64,000 nucleotides of DNA from an uncultured Pelagimonas sp. (GTDB taxonomy: Bacteria; Pseudomonadota; Alphaproteobacteria; Rhodobacterales; Rhodobacteraceae), in contig NZ_CANMKO010000004.1 of NCBI RefSeq assembly GCF_947498515.1, positions 1-64,000 of the forward strand, read 5' to 3'. Both the position numbers and the translations under genes were made by a program. The notes beneath the pieces are model-generated. The model searched no databases, had not been told where the DNA came from, and was given only the letters and a program-made list of their open reading frames with translations. Positions 34,738-44,248 of this stretch are shown piece after piece (positions within the stretch are counted from its first letter, which is position 1; every line of letters starts with the position of its first letter).

Positions 34738-34774
34738 AAAAAGCCCGCCTCTGTTAAAAGGAGCGGGCTTTTTT
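34738..34774 (+). terminator. intrinsic terminator of valS
   Basis: Arms AAAAAGCCCGC (34738-34748) and GCGGGC (34763-34768) with TTTTTT (34769-34774), 24 bp after the valS stop. Confidence 0.92.
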
Positions 34775-34801
34775 CTTCTGGTCGAAGGAGCACCGGGGAG
34801 C

Positions 34802-34822
34802 GCGAGGGGCAGCGCCCCTCGC
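34802..34822. other. GC-rich 9-bp hairpin between convergent valS and TPP-enzyme genes
   Basis: Perfect arms GCGAGGGGC (34802-34810) and GCCCCTCGC (34814-34822) with loop AGC, about 42 bp beyond the minus-strand TPP-enzyme stop. No T-tract. It may mark the 3' end of the TPP-enzyme transcript. Confidence 0.5.
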
Positions 34823-34863
34823 ATATGCCCGCCGCAGGCGATGATCGTCAGATCATTAATTTC

Positions 34864-36450
34864 TTACAGAACACCCGGTGTGACCCGAATTACAGTCGGC
34901 ACCGGAGCATCAAAGGCCGCAAGCACGGCCTGCTGCATCTCTTCCAAACTCTTTGGTTCAACCGCCCCTGCCCCATAGGCGCGCGCCAGCGCCAGAAAAT
35001 CAGGGTTCTGTGCAACAACCGCATTGGGGGCGATCTGGCTCTGGATCATGCTTTCTTCGATCTCGGCCAACTTGCCATTGTCCCAGATGATGATTGGTAA
35101 GCTTAGGCCCAATTCCACAGCCGTCCCTAGGTCTTGCACGGTATATTGAAACCCATAATCCCCAAGGATCGACAGCGTCGGCAAAGCCCGCCGTGCAACC
35201 GCCCCACCAATCGCCGCAGGCAACGCGTAGCCCAAAGTTCCAAAGCCATAGGGATGATGCCAATACCCGGCACGGGGCATGTCCCACACTTCCTTGGCGG
35301 CATAGGCAAACTGCGTCATGTCTGAATAGATCATGCAATCATCCGGCAAAGCCGCCTTCAACGCCTCAGCGACCTCAACAATGCCGGGGCGCTCTGTCAT
35401 CACTTCGGCACGCCAACGGGCCTTGGTCGCGGCGACTTTTTGAACATCCCAGCAAGGGGCGCGATCATCGACACGCGCCGGTATGGCCACCGCCATTGCC
35501 TTGAGAACTGCACCAACATCACCCAAAATTGGCACATCACCGGGCCTTGCCTGTGCAAGAATCTCTGGGTCGATATCGACACGGATCATCGGGGCCGTAT
35601 GGCCCAAGTCATCCCGCCAAATATCGCATTCTGAAAGCTCGGTTCCCATAGCAACGACCAAGTCGGCCTCTGCGAACACCGAGGCGCTATCGGGACGCGC
35701 CAAAAACGAGCCGAAATACAGCGGGTATTTTGCCGACACTAATCCACGCCCGGCATAGGTGCAAAAGGCCGCCGCACCGGTCATCCGCAAGACGTCGTTG
35801 ATGACCTCAGCACCGCCAAGGGCCCCACCGCCAAACACAAAAATCGGCTTTTGCGCGGCCAATACACGATCGACAAGTGCGCGCATGTCTTCACTGCTTG
35901 CCTTTGGCAACCCCGGCAACTGTGCTGCCTCAGGTGCCGCATCTGCCATCGCCCCAAGACTTTGGATCGGAACTTGAATATGGCACGACCGCTTGCGCTT
36001 GCTCGCAAAACCCGTCAATGCGCGATCCACCAAACGATAGGCAGTTTCCGGATCGCGGGCTTCTTCTGACCATTCGCAAACGGTGCCCGCTGCCGCGCGT
36101 TGGTCCAACATTTGGTGTAACTGGCCGCGTTTTCCGGTGACATTATCAAGACATGACGTGACTGCCAGCACAGACACGCTATCGCTATAGGCCTGCCCCA
36201 AGGGGGTCATGGCGTTACACAGCCCGGGACCGGTGATCAGGTAACACACCCCCGGCTTTCCGGTCGCACGGGAGTAACCATCGGCCATAAATCCAGCACC
36301 CTGTTCATGGCGCGCCAATACATGGGTGATCCCGGCTTCTTCGATGCCGCGATACATTTCGACGTTATGGACACCGGGAATCCCGAATATGACGTCAACG
36401 CCCCGAGATTTGAGCATGTGAGAAATCTGCGCACCCAATGGTCTTTGCAT
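34864..36450 (-). CDS. thiamine-diphosphate-dependent decarboxylase/synthase, AruI/acetolactate-synthase-like
   Basis: 528 aa from the ATG at 36450 (GGAGGG upstream). The N-terminal TPP domain has HEQGAGFMADGYSRATGKPG with the catalytic glutamate; the central domain includes FVFGGGALGG. The C-terminal cofactor motif is GDYGFQYTVQDLGTAVEL...IIWDN. The family includes 5-guanidino-2-oxopentanoate decarboxylase (AruI) and acetolactate synthases; the lack of an ilvN-like small subunit argues against branched-chain synthesis. The ATG overlaps the trkH stop by one base (TAATG), which indicates translational coupling. The exact substrate is undecided. Confidence 0.82.
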   Translation of the reverse strand: MQRPLGAQISHMLKSRGVDVIFGIPGVHNVEMYRGIEEAGITHVLARHEQGAGFMADGYSRATGKPGVCYLITGPGLCNAMTPLGQAYSDSVSVLAVTSCLDNVTGKRGQLHQMLDQRAAAGTVCEWSEEARDPETAYRLVDRALTGFASKRKRSCHIQVPIQSLGAMADAAPEAAQLPGLPKASSEDMRALVDRVLAAQKPIFVFGGGALGGAEVINDVLRMTGAAAFCTYAGRGLVSAKYPLYFGSFLARPDSASVFAEADLVVAMGTELSECDIWRDDLGHTAPMIRVDIDPEILAQARPGDVPILGDVGAVLKAMAVAIPARVDDRAPCWDVQKVAATKARWRAEVMTERPGIVEVAEALKAALPDDCMIYSDMTQFAYAAKEVWDMPRAGYWHHPYGFGTLGYALPAAIGGAVARRALPTLSILGDYGFQYTVQDLGTAVELGLSLPIIIWDNGKLAEIEESMIQSQIAPNAVVAQNPDFLALARAYGAGAVEPKSLEEMQQAVLAAFDAPVPTVIRVTPGVL

Positions 36451-37901
36451 TACGCCCTCCAAAAGCGGATTGTGAAGATGGCGTAGACCGCCAAAAGCTC
36501 AAGACGCCCGGCCAACATGGCAAAGCTAAGCATCCATTTTGCCGTATCTCCGACCCCTGCAAAGTTCCCAGACGGTCCGATTTCATCCCCCAGCCCCGGA
36601 CCAACATTGGCCAAAGCCGTCGCCGCGCCCGACACCGATGTGATGAAATCCAAACCGGTCAAGCTAAGCGCAACGGACAACACCCCCATCGACACAACGA
36701 AGAAGACGAAGAACGACATGACAGAAGACATAACCTCTGCCCCGACCGGAACTCCGGCATAACGCGGCGTGAAAACGCCCGAAGGCGAACGGATGCGGCT
36801 TAGTTGCGTGCGGATGGATGCGAACAAAAGCTGATACCGGAAAATTTTGACGGAACAGGCGGTCGACCCCGCGCAACCACCGATTAAGCCGACAAAGAAG
36901 AATAGCGCGACGGCAAAACCGCCCCAAAGCCCATAGTCTTGGCTTGCGTATCCCGTGCCCGTTAGGATCGATACGACATTAAATAAGACTTTACGAAAGG
37001 CCTCTTCGCCGGTGGCATCGCCCCCAAAATAGCGCCAAATAGTGACCAAAGCGACGATCACAACCGCCGTGGCCAAAAACGCCCGAACCTGACTATCTTG
37101 GGCCAAGGGGCGCACATCGCGCATCGCCGTCATTTGGACAAAGCGAACAAACGGTAAGGCCGCCAATAGCATGAACACCACGCTAACGTACTCCGCCGAT
37201 GCGCTGAATGCCCCAAAACTGGCGTCATAGTTGGCGAACCCACCTGTGGCGACGGTGGTCATTGCATGGACTGTGGCGTCAAATGGGTCCATCCCAGAAA
37301 GTATGTAAGCCCCGGCGCAGATAAGCGTGAGAGAGACGTAAATCGTCGAAATCGACGATGAAATCTGTGTCGCACGAGGAAGGATTTTCCCCATGGTATC
37401 AAATCCTTCGGATCGGAAGATTTGCATCCCACCAACCCGCAACTCAGGTAGGAAAACCATGGCGACAACAATGATACCAATGCCACCAATCCATTGCAGC
37501 AACCCGCGCCAGAGCAACAGCCCTTTGGGCAATTCATCGAGGCCAGACAGGACCGTCGACCCGGTGGTTGTCAAACCCGACATGGCCTCAAAAAACGCGT
37601 CTGTATAGCTGCTATCGGTCGCCCCCAATACAAACGGGAGCGCTCCGAAGATCGGCAACGCCACCCAAACACCCGTGGTCAAAAGGAAGGTTTGTTGGAT
37701 CGACAAGCCTTGTTTGACCGCATTGGAACAGGCCAATGCGATCAAGCCACCGGTCACAATGGTGATCAAAGCACTTTCAAGAAACACCGGCCATTGTCCG
37801 CGCCCTTCAGCCAAATCCACCAACATAGGCAGAAACATTGTGGCACCAAGGCAAGCGACAAGCAGGCCAATGACATAGGCGACGGGGCGAATATCGAACA
37901 T
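36450..37901 (-). CDS. trkH: TrkH-family potassium uptake protein
   Basis: A 483-aa membrane protein. The four selectivity-filter loops are visible: SGLTTTGST, TTVATGGFAN, SILTGTGYAS and TALANVGPGLG. Ten or more membrane helices surround them. It forms the K+-translocating subunit; a regulatory TrkA is not in this window. The stop overlaps the TPP-enzyme start, an unusual pairing. A 45-bp gap separates its start from the second DUF1127 gene upstream. Confidence 0.93.
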   Translation of the reverse strand: MFDIRPVAYVIGLLVACLGATMFLPMLVDLAEGRGQWPVFLESALITIVTGGLIALACSNAVKQGLSIQQTFLLTTGVWVALPIFGALPFVLGATDSSYTDAFFEAMSGLTTTGSTVLSGLDELPKGLLLWRGLLQWIGGIGIIVVAMVFLPELRVGGMQIFRSEGFDTMGKILPRATQISSSISTIYVSLTLICAGAYILSGMDPFDATVHAMTTVATGGFANYDASFGAFSASAEYVSVVFMLLAALPFVRFVQMTAMRDVRPLAQDSQVRAFLATAVVIVALVTIWRYFGGDATGEEAFRKVLFNVVSILTGTGYASQDYGLWGGFAVALFFFVGLIGGCAGSTACSVKIFRYQLLFASIRTQLSRIRSPSGVFTPRYAGVPVGAEVMSSVMSFFVFFVVSMGVLSVALSLTGLDFITSVSGAATALANVGPGLGDEIGPSGNFAGVGDTAKWMLSFAMLAGRLELLAVYAIFTIRFWRA

Positions 37902-37946
37902 AAGCGCAGGGTTGAATGCACCTGAGCGCTATGTCAAGCGACACCG

Positions 37947-38174
37947 TCAGCAGTAGAGGATGTCCCGGAAAACATGCGGCAAGATATCATCGCGTTTAAG
38001 CCCAATCTGAGCCAAGTCATGATCGCTCTGTGCCTCAAGCTGGATGATTTGCCTTAACCGGGCTCGTCGTAACCCCGCCGGGTTCAATCCGAACCCGCGT
38101 TCAGTAAAAAACTGGTCAATCTTGCGGCCCAAAGAGACGTTGCCCATAGCCATTTGTACATTATCGCGCGTCAT
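37947..38174 (-). CDS. DUF1127 small protein, second copy
   Basis: 75 aa from the ATG at 38174 (GAAAGG nearby). The DUF1127 core is RRARLRQIIQLEAQSDHDLA followed by QIGLKRDDILPHVFRDI. It is longer at the N-terminus than the copy at 30249 and more diverged. It precedes trkH on the same strand and could share its transcript. No CCTCCTCCC array follows it, so it lacks the sRNA context of the first copy. Confidence 0.8.
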   Translation of the reverse strand: MTRDNVQMAMGNVSLGRKIDQFFTERGFGLNPAGLRRARLRQIIQLEAQSDHDLAQIGLKRDDILPHVFRDILYC

Positions 38175-38334
38175 ATCGGAAACCTTTCGTAGAACGTTGG
38201 TTTCCTCCCTACTGACAGCTTGCCATAATAAAGATGTCTTTAGTGTAAAGGGAACGGGCCCCGCATTTAACTTTTTCACAAGTGCCCATAAATTCCCCCC
38301 AACACGACGGGTTCGCTAATTCCATTGGCGAGAG

Positions 38335-39390
38335 TCACCCAACATGAAACAGTGTCGCAAACAGTTTTGGGTCCAAGCTTTGGTCTGCGAACAAGGTGCC
38401 TTCGGTCAAAACTGACACGGCATCATGACTATGCAAGCTTTCCTGATGACTGGCCACTACGCGAAAATCCCCGATGCGCGGGTCATCTTCTAGGCCTTGG
38501 GCAAACAACCGCGCCGCATCCTCGACAAATATCGGGTTCGCGGCGTTCAGCTCAGCAAAGGCTTGCTCATCTTCACGTTTAACCATGACCTGTGTTTCAG
38601 TCGGCACCGCGCGCCGGCACAAATCAATCAGGTCTTCAAACCACAAACAATTGCCCGGCAATGCCTCAACCGAGATCCGAGCGACAGAACGTTGTGAATG
38701 CGGGGTCGCCAATTGACCGCGCGTTCGGCGCGCATGTTCCGAAAGTTCAAGCGAACAAGGGCAGGTTGAACTGTAAACATAGTCCAAGTGCATGATTTTG
38801 CGACGTTGTCCCGCGGTTTCAACAAGCTCCAACGCAATATCATAGTACTGAAAACCGGTAAGACCGGATCGCAAGCTTTCCACCTTCATCGGGAAGCTGA
38901 ATCGCATCTGAATACGCGCATCAAAGCTCTCTAAGTCGCTTTTGTAATCGTCCAGCGCCGCTTCCATAACTTCGAAACTAAAGGATTTTTCCGCGTGAGT
39001 ATAAAAGGATCGCATGATGCGGCTCATGTTGATCCCTTTTTTATCGGCCTCCAAACTCACCGTTCCGGTGACCGATGTTTCCAGGGTCAAATCGCCATTG
39101 TCACGGGTCCGATACGGAATCGGCAGGCGAAAATTGGAAATACCGACATGCTGGATCACCCGCTGCGCACCACGGATGAGGGAGGCGGGACCATTTTGTA
39201 GGTCCGGCAGGCCGTCCTTGTAAGCAGCATCGACAACAAAATTGTCTGGGTAGATGGCGTGCAAGTCAGGGTAAACACCAGTCAGCTCCGCCAATACCGC
39301 GTCACTTCCGGCATAACGTCTTAGCAACGCCAATGCCTTGTCAGCCTCTTCCCGGCTGGGCGTGTCAGAGATATCCGACTGGATATTCAT
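38335..39390 (-). CDS. folE2: GTP cyclohydrolase I, type IB (FolE2)
   Basis: 351 aa, DUF198/FolE2 family, converting GTP to 7,8-dihydroneopterin triphosphate for folate or queuosine synthesis. Diagnostic segments are QHVGISNFRLPI (about 80-91), MSRIMRSFYTHAEKSFSFEV (about 122-141) and the metal-site cysteine in SSTCPCSLELSEH (about 206-218). FolE2 can use metals other than zinc and is often induced by zinc limitation. It stands alone, 102 bp after metZ; an inverted repeat lies in the leader. Confidence 0.93.
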   Translation of the reverse strand: MNIQSDISDTPSREEADKALALLRRYAGSDAVLAELTGVYPDLHAIYPDNFVVDAAYKDGLPDLQNGPASLIRGAQRVIQHVGISNFRLPIPYRTRDNGDLTLETSVTGTVSLEADKKGINMSRIMRSFYTHAEKSFSFEVMEAALDDYKSDLESFDARIQMRFSFPMKVESLRSGLTGFQYYDIALELVETAGQRRKIMHLDYVYSSTCPCSLELSEHARRTRGQLATPHSQRSVARISVEALPGNCLWFEDLIDLCRRAVPTETQVMVKREDEQAFAELNAANPIFVEDAARLFAQGLEDDPRIGDFRVVASHQESLHSHDAVSVLTEGTLFADQSLDPKLFATLFHVG

Positions 39391-39436
39391 GGGTTTTCCC
39401 CTCTTTCGTCCTATCGCACCTTATAGATAGGGGAGC

Positions 39437-39461
39437 ACTGCGCAAAGTCCACTTGCGCAGT
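39437..39461. promoter_or_regulatory. inverted repeat in the folE2 leader
   Basis: Perfect 9-bp arms ACTGCGCAA (39437-39445) and TTGCGCAGT (39453-39461) spaced by AGTCCAC, between metZ and folE2. It could be an operator (the symmetry suits a dimeric repressor), or a small hairpin in the folE2 leader. It is not a close match to a Zur box that I can confirm. Confidence 0.5.
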
Positions 39462-39491
39462 AAACACACCTGTTTGCGACAGTCCGTCAGG

Positions 39492-40670
39492 TCAGACTTT
39501 GTCGAGGGCTTGCATGACGTCCGCAACCAAATCCTTTGGGTCTTCAATCCCGACAGAAAAGCGAACCAAACCATCACTTATCCCCAAATCCGCACGCTGT
39601 TCATCAGAAAGACGTTGGTGGGTTGTTGTTGCCGGGTGGGTCACGATTGATTTGGCATCGCCCAGATTGTTGGAAATAATCGCTATTTCCAACGCGTTGA
39701 GAAAACGGAACGCCGCGTCTTTGCCCCCCTTTAGGACAAGAGACAACATTGTGCCGCCTGCCCCGAGTTGACGCATGACCAAATCATGCTGAGGGTGATT
39801 TTTGAGACCCGGATAAATCAATCTTTCCAGCTTTTCATGGCCATCTGTGGCCTCAGCAATCGCAAAAGCCCCTTCCGTTTGAGCGCGTACACGTAGTGCA
39901 ATTGTTTCCAATCCCTTGAGCATGACCCACGCATTAAATGGGCTCAAAGATCCGCCGGTATGTTTCATGTAGGGTTCAACAACTCCGCGGATATGCTCCT
40001 TGGAGCCAAGGATCACCCCGCCCAAACAACGACCCTGCCCGTCAACATGTTTGGTCGTGGAATAGACGACAACATCAGCGCCTTGCCTAATCGCGTTTGA
40101 GTAGACGGGAGTTGAAAAAACGTTGTCGACGACCACTTTGGCCCCAACCGAATGCGCAATTTCGGAGACACCAGCGACATCAATCACTTCCAAAGTTGGG
40201 TTGGACATGGACTCAAAGAACACTGCCTTGGTTGTAGGGCGCATAGCCGCGCGCCATTCGTCCAAGTTGGCACCGTCAACAAAAGTGACGTCGACTCCAT
40301 AGCGGGTCAAAACCTCTTCAAGAATGTAAAGACATGATCCAAAAAGAGCTTTGGCAGAGACGACATGGTCACCTGCTTTGAGCAAAGAGGTCAAAGCCCC
40401 GTTTACGGCGGCCATGCCAGACGCACAGGCAAACCCGTCTTCGGCACCTTCCAAAAGGGCCATGCGTTCTTCGAACATCGCAACGGTTGGGTTGCCATAG
40501 CGGGCATAGATATACTCATCCGGGCCAGTTTCCAAAAACCGAGCTTCGGCCTGCTCCGCGGTGTCATAAACAAACCCTTGGGTCAGGAAAATCGCTTCGC
40601 TGACTTCATTCCACTGGCTACGTTTGGTCCCACCATGTACCAGTTTGGTTCGTGTTCCATGTTCAGTCAT
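39492..40670 (-). CDS. metZ: O-succinylhomoserine sulfhydrylase
   Basis: 392 aa from the ATG at 40670 (GGAGG upstream; a longer ORF to 40787 would cross the riboswitch). A PLP enzyme of the Cys/Met metabolism family: YARYGNPTV, ASGMAAVNGALTSLLKAGD, the PLP-lysine region VVYSTTKHVDGQGR (K about 208), and SIVTHPATTTHQRLSD. It converts O-succinylhomoserine and sulfide into homocysteine. The SAM-II riboswitch upstream places it in the methionine regulon and supports the assignment over cystathionine lyases. Confidence 0.94.
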   Translation of the reverse strand: MTEHGTRTKLVHGGTKRSQWNEVSEAIFLTQGFVYDTAEQAEARFLETGPDEYIYARYGNPTVAMFEERMALLEGAEDGFACASGMAAVNGALTSLLKAGDHVVSAKALFGSCLYILEEVLTRYGVDVTFVDGANLDEWRAAMRPTTKAVFFESMSNPTLEVIDVAGVSEIAHSVGAKVVVDNVFSTPVYSNAIRQGADVVVYSTTKHVDGQGRCLGGVILGSKEHIRGVVEPYMKHTGGSLSPFNAWVMLKGLETIALRVRAQTEGAFAIAEATDGHEKLERLIYPGLKNHPQHDLVMRQLGAGGTMLSLVLKGGKDAAFRFLNALEIAIISNNLGDAKSIVTHPATTTHQRLSDEQRADLGISDGLVRFSVGIEDPKDLVADVMQALDKV

Positions 40671-40730
40671 AATTGCCTCCGCAACAAAAAAGCCCCGATC
40701 GCGGTCAAGCGAAAGGAGCCCTTCGTCTGA

Positions 40731-40786
40731 CCTCTTTAGCGGTGTATTTAACGTGGCCCGCAATCCGGTTACAAATCGCCACGGCA
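40731..40786 (-). promoter_or_regulatory. SAM-II riboswitch (metA/metZ leader)
   Basis: Read on the minus strand: GCCGTGGCGATTTG, then AACCGG, then GCGGGCCACGTTAAA, then GCTAAAG. This is the SAM-II consensus (CGTGG-GATTTG / CCACG P1 stem, TTAAA, GCTAAAG pseudoknot). It lies about 60 bp before the metZ ATG. SAM binding reduces expression of methionine genes. A GGGGCTTTTTTG run between the aptamer and the SD could add a terminator. Confidence 0.92.
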
Positions 40787-41186
40787 TCGCCCATCAAAAT
40801 GATCTCTTAAACACTTACCAACTCCCGAACGGCATCTCAGAGTGTTAACTCTTTTGACATGCCAGTGCGATCTCGCAGTTTGGTTCGTTGACATACCCGC
40901 TGAAGAAACCTGATCGGGGCACACCATTGGGTAAGCAGTTTGTGACTGTCACTGAAGGTTATACCGCTTATAAGTCGCAATCTGCCTTGAAAGGCAAGGG
41001 TGAAAAAGCATCCTATGTCGCATTTCACAGGCCAAGTTTCCGAAACGCAAACAGGATGTTTTTTCCACCAACAAAGGCTCTCAGGGTTTTCTTGAACTCG
41101 ACCAATGGGACGCCAACCTTTCAATCGGCACTCCAGAAGCTCAGTTTCTTAAAGCGAAAACAGAGCGGCACTGCTTCTAAACGTCT
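40787..41186. other. upstream region of metZ with no gene
   Basis: About 400 bp between the riboswitch and the 3' end of the chemoreceptor gene. A plus-strand ORF at 40888-41190 has no SD or recognisable domain. No repeat or RNA motif was seen beyond the riboswitch. Confidence 0.5.
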
Positions 41187-43397
41187 CTAGGTTCCGCTTC
41201 TCTCAAGACCATGTCCGAACTCATCGGGCAAAGCCATAAGAAGATAGTCATCAGGCAATTTGAAAATGGCAACCGTGTCAGCCAACCGGTTCGCTTTCTC
41301 GTCGACCAAGGTGACTGATTCGCGTGAATCCACAAAGCTGGCAGCGTTTCTCTGAGTAGATTGATCCAGTTCAGTTGTTGCTCCACTAATTTCGCTTACT
41401 CCACGAGCAGCTTCTTCAGTGGCGTGAACAATTTTTGCCACTGAGTCTTCCGTTTTGCGAAGGGCGCCTACAATTTCTTGGAAGGCAACGTTGGAATTTT
41501 GGACGACCTCAGCACCAGTGACAATTGACTCATTGGAAGACGCAAGTATTTTGCCAATTTCAATAGCCGCCTCTGCTGACCTTTGTGCCAAAGACTGGAC
41601 CTCACCTGCCACGACTGCAAAGCCTTGCCCGGCATGTCCGGCTCTCGCGGCTTCGACTCCCGCGTTCAAAGCAAGCAGGTTTGTCTGAAAGGCGATGTCT
41701 TCTATCACTTGAAGGCTTCTGTTGATTTCGGTGGATGAATTTTTGATGTCGTCCATGGAAACCATTGCACTTTTCATCAAGGTAGATCCCTTTTCAGCAT
41801 GTTCAGTAACACCAAGAACATTGTTGCGCACATCATCAGCCGAACCGGCCGCATGAGAAACGGTTCGAGACATCTCTTCCAAAGCTGCCGCCGTTTCTTC
41901 AAGGGCTGCGGCATTTCGTTCAGTGTTCATCGACAGAACTTCAGTATTGCGCGAAAGGGCTTCGGCACTCGAATAGATATCGCATGACGCTGCCGACACA
42001 CTTCCAAGAGCTTTCGCAAGTTCGGAAGTTGTGCTGTCCATTGATCCAGCGATTTCGCCGAAGATTCCAGGTAAATCTGTTGGCATTTTGTGTGTTAGGT
42101 TGCCAACTGCCAAATGGTCCAAACCGATACGGATGGCCTCAAGCCCTTCGTTCGCGGAATGGCTGATACTATTCACGTTCTCACAGAGATCGGCAAACAT
42201 TCCCTCTTTGTCACCCATTTGAATTTTATGCGAAAAATCTCCGTTCGCACATGCTCCAACAACTTCGGAAATCTCCGACGCGGCGGATATCTCGACCTGA
42301 CGCTTTGCTAACATCCGTTCAATCACCCGGTTCAACTCGGCAATTTCATGTGCTGAACTCTTGTGTTTGATCGGCTCAGGTTCTTCATCCTGCGCAGCGG
42401 CGGCCAACGCTCGCGTTCCTTCCCGTAGCGGGCGCAGTTGCAAGTTCAAACCCAACAAAAGTAATCCCAACAAAACAAAAACAATCCCGCCCAAAGTCAT
42501 AGCAGCGGTCTTAAGTGCGGCATGTCTTGCAAGCGTTTGATTTGTGAAATCCAAAATCGAAATAACTTGAACCTCTCCGTTTTCCCCTTCGAGTGGAAAT
42601 GGGGAATGGGTTACAACAAAGAAATGTGTGGCGACTTCAATAACCTCAAATCCCTCGTCTCCATGAGTTGTCGCCTCGACAACCTTTTCGATGAGTAGGT
42701 CCGTTGTCGGTTCTTCTGAACTGGCCTCCCCCTCATCGGGCATTTGATCCGTTTCGACGAATTCTGCATAGGCTTTCGTCGTCACAGTGCCATCCGTCGA
42801 CTTGTTGACCAACAACGATCGGTTGCCCATGTTCTGTGCGATATGACCCAATTGTGAATTTGCGTCCAAGGCGAGCAAAGCAAAGCCCACAGGTGACCGC
42901 CCTGACAACAACGGTACGACATAAATTGAAGCGACCCTAGATTCATCCAGTTGCCCAACCGCAAATTGACGTCGGCCGGTTTCCATAGTCGTTTTAAGAA
43001 TTTCTGGAAAATGATCAGAGGTGGCGTCTTGTTTATTAATCGAAAACTTCACCAGCGGCTTGCCATTTAGATCATAGATGGCCAAATCGCTTAGTTTCTT
43101 TGTTGCTGAGATCCGGTTGAACGTTGACGCCATGCTAGACTTGATGGTCTCCATGTCCCCTTCGACAATGGCTTTTATCGTAGCCCGATCGCGCGCGACA
43201 GTCTTGCTATGAACTGCCAAATTGTCTTCTGCACCAGTCAGAATAGAGTGAACAGCTGCATTGGCATTTTGAGCATTGACGCTCAAAAGGGCGGACTCAA
43301 CACGTTCCAGAATCCTCATACCGCTAAAAACGACTCCGAACGCTAAAACGGTTGTAAATAAAAGAATGCTGATAACGATCCGATTGGTCAGTGTCAT
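41187..43397 (-). CDS. methyl-accepting chemotaxis protein
   Basis: 736 aa. A membrane segment (about 7-29), a long periplasmic sensor region with a Cache-like half ([27 protein letters not shown]), a second membrane segment (about 300-320) and HAMP domains (about 320-450) lead to the MA signalling hairpin (about 480-720) with [20 protein letters not shown] and [20 protein letters not shown]. The tip is canonical for coupling to CheA/CheW. No other chemotaxis gene lies here. The ligand is unknown. The flagellin gene 14 kb away shows the organism is potentially motile. Confidence 0.93.
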   Translation of the reverse strand: MTLTNRIVISILLFTTVLAFGVVFSGMRILERVESALLSVNAQNANAAVHSILTGAEDNLAVHSKTVARDRATIKAIVEGDMETIKSSMASTFNRISATKKLSDLAIYDLNGKPLVKFSINKQDATSDHFPEILKTTMETGRRQFAVGQLDESRVASIYVVPLLSGRSPVGFALLALDANSQLGHIAQNMGNRSLLVNKSTDGTVTTKAYAEFVETDQMPDEGEASSEEPTTDLLIEKVVEATTHGDEGFEVIEVATHFFVVTHSPFPLEGENGEVQVISILDFTNQTLARHAALKTAAMTLGGIVFVLLGLLLLGLNLQLRPLREGTRALAAAAQDEEPEPIKHKSSAHEIAELNRVIERMLAKRQVEISAASEISEVVGACANGDFSHKIQMGDKEGMFADLCENVNSISHSANEGLEAIRIGLDHLAVGNLTHKMPTDLPGIFGEIAGSMDSTTSELAKALGSVSAASCDIYSSAEALSRNTEVLSMNTERNAAALEETAAALEEMSRTVSHAAGSADDVRNNVLGVTEHAEKGSTLMKSAMVSMDDIKNSSTEINRSLQVIEDIAFQTNLLALNAGVEAARAGHAGQGFAVVAGEVQSLAQRSAEAAIEIGKILASSNESIVTGAEVVQNSNVAFQEIVGALRKTEDSVAKIVHATEEAARGVSEISGATTELDQSTQRNAASFVDSRESVTLVDEKANRLADTVAIFKLPDDYLLMALPDEFGHGLERSGT

Positions 43398-43416
43398 ATC
43401 CGCCCCTATTCTTGGT

Positions 43417-43833
43417 TCATTCTACTGGAAAGCCGGCGATGTCCCAGACAGGGTATCCATCGCGCATGTAGTAGACAGTTTCGTATCCCCAAGAGACGGC
43501 TTGAGCGATTGCTTTGGACGATCTCAGACAGGCCGCACCATTGCAGTAGATGACCACCGGATCTTGTAGCCCAGCGACCTCAAGCAGGCTTTCTTGAGAA
43601 AACCCATCGTTCAAGTCTAGGTTGATTGCCCCTGCGACCCGCCCAGCCTCAAAATCAGAAGGTTTCCGCACATCGACAAAGGCGACGCCTTGATCAAATA
43701 ATTCTAGCGACTCATCAACTGTGACAGTGGTTGCCCCCGTAACAGTCATTGGAGCTTCTTCGACTGCAACAGCAATTGCTGGCATGGCAACCAGGGTGGC
43801 GGCCAAAAAGCTGGAACGTAGGTTTTCGAACAT
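43417..43833 (-). CDS. exported rhodanese-like protein
   Basis: 138 aa with an N-terminal signal ([15 protein letters not shown], cleavage near residue 23). One rhodanese domain: [23 protein letters not shown] and the active-site loop [16 protein letters not shown], whose first cysteine would accept sulfur. It ends WDIAGFPVE. Periplasmic single-domain rhodaneses have uncertain substrates. It lies 20 bp upstream of the chemoreceptor gene on the same strand, so it could be co-transcribed. Confidence 0.88.
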   Translation of the reverse strand: MFENLRSSFLAATLVAMPAIAVAVEEAPMTVTGATTVTVDESLELFDQGVAFVDVRKPSDFEAGRVAGAINLDLNDGFSQESLLEVAGLQDPVVIYCNGAACLRSSKAIAQAVSWGYETVYYMRDGYPVWDIAGFPVE

Positions 43834-44248
43834 TTTTGTCTCCTAAAACAACACTTGGTAGGCGCAAACTAGCGAGCACCGCGTAAACAAAAGCTTTCGC
43901 GTGGCTCGCCCTTTAGTCGACAATTTGATGTAGTCTTGGAACTAAATGGTTTGTGGCCTTTACTGGCTAGGTTTCAAGCCAAACGATGCTGGCTTCTGAT
44001 GCCAATGACATTGCAGGTTAAAAGTGTCCCAACGCTTGGAAAACCAGAACGGCCGCTGCTATTTAGCTATGTCAGCATTCAAAGGCTTTTTCGGAAACCA
44101 ACAACGCCCATCCATCGCCTTCGCCCATCCATCGGACACGACTGTTACCAGCGTCCTAAAACCGCGTCACGGAGCTGTAACAATCCGTTCACGAATTCGT
44201 CGCAGCCTGTGGGTACGACCGCAATCACTAATATTCGTGGGTTCCCAA
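43834..44248. other. divergent intergenic region, no gene assigned
   Basis: 415 bp between the rhodanese start and the hydrolase start. An imperfect hairpin at about 43874-43911 pairs GCGAGC..CGCG with CGCG..GCTCGC across a two-base mismatch. The rest has open frame on the plus strand but with composition unlike the gene that follows; it is left as leader sequence. Confidence 0.45.

Noticed and set aside
34864-36450. Catalytic large subunit of branched-chain acetolactate synthase (ilvB)
   Set aside because: No ilvN-like small subunit or other ilv gene is near, and the sequence also fits AruI-type decarboxylases.
40888-41190. 100-aa ORF between metZ and the chemoreceptor
   Set aside because: No SD, no recognisable motif, and it overlaps the 3' end of the chemoreceptor on the other strand.
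44024-44248. N-terminal extension of the hydrolase gene
   Set aside because: The added residues lack similarity to the family pattern, which starts at the MPMLRIS segment; the extension looks like leader sequence.
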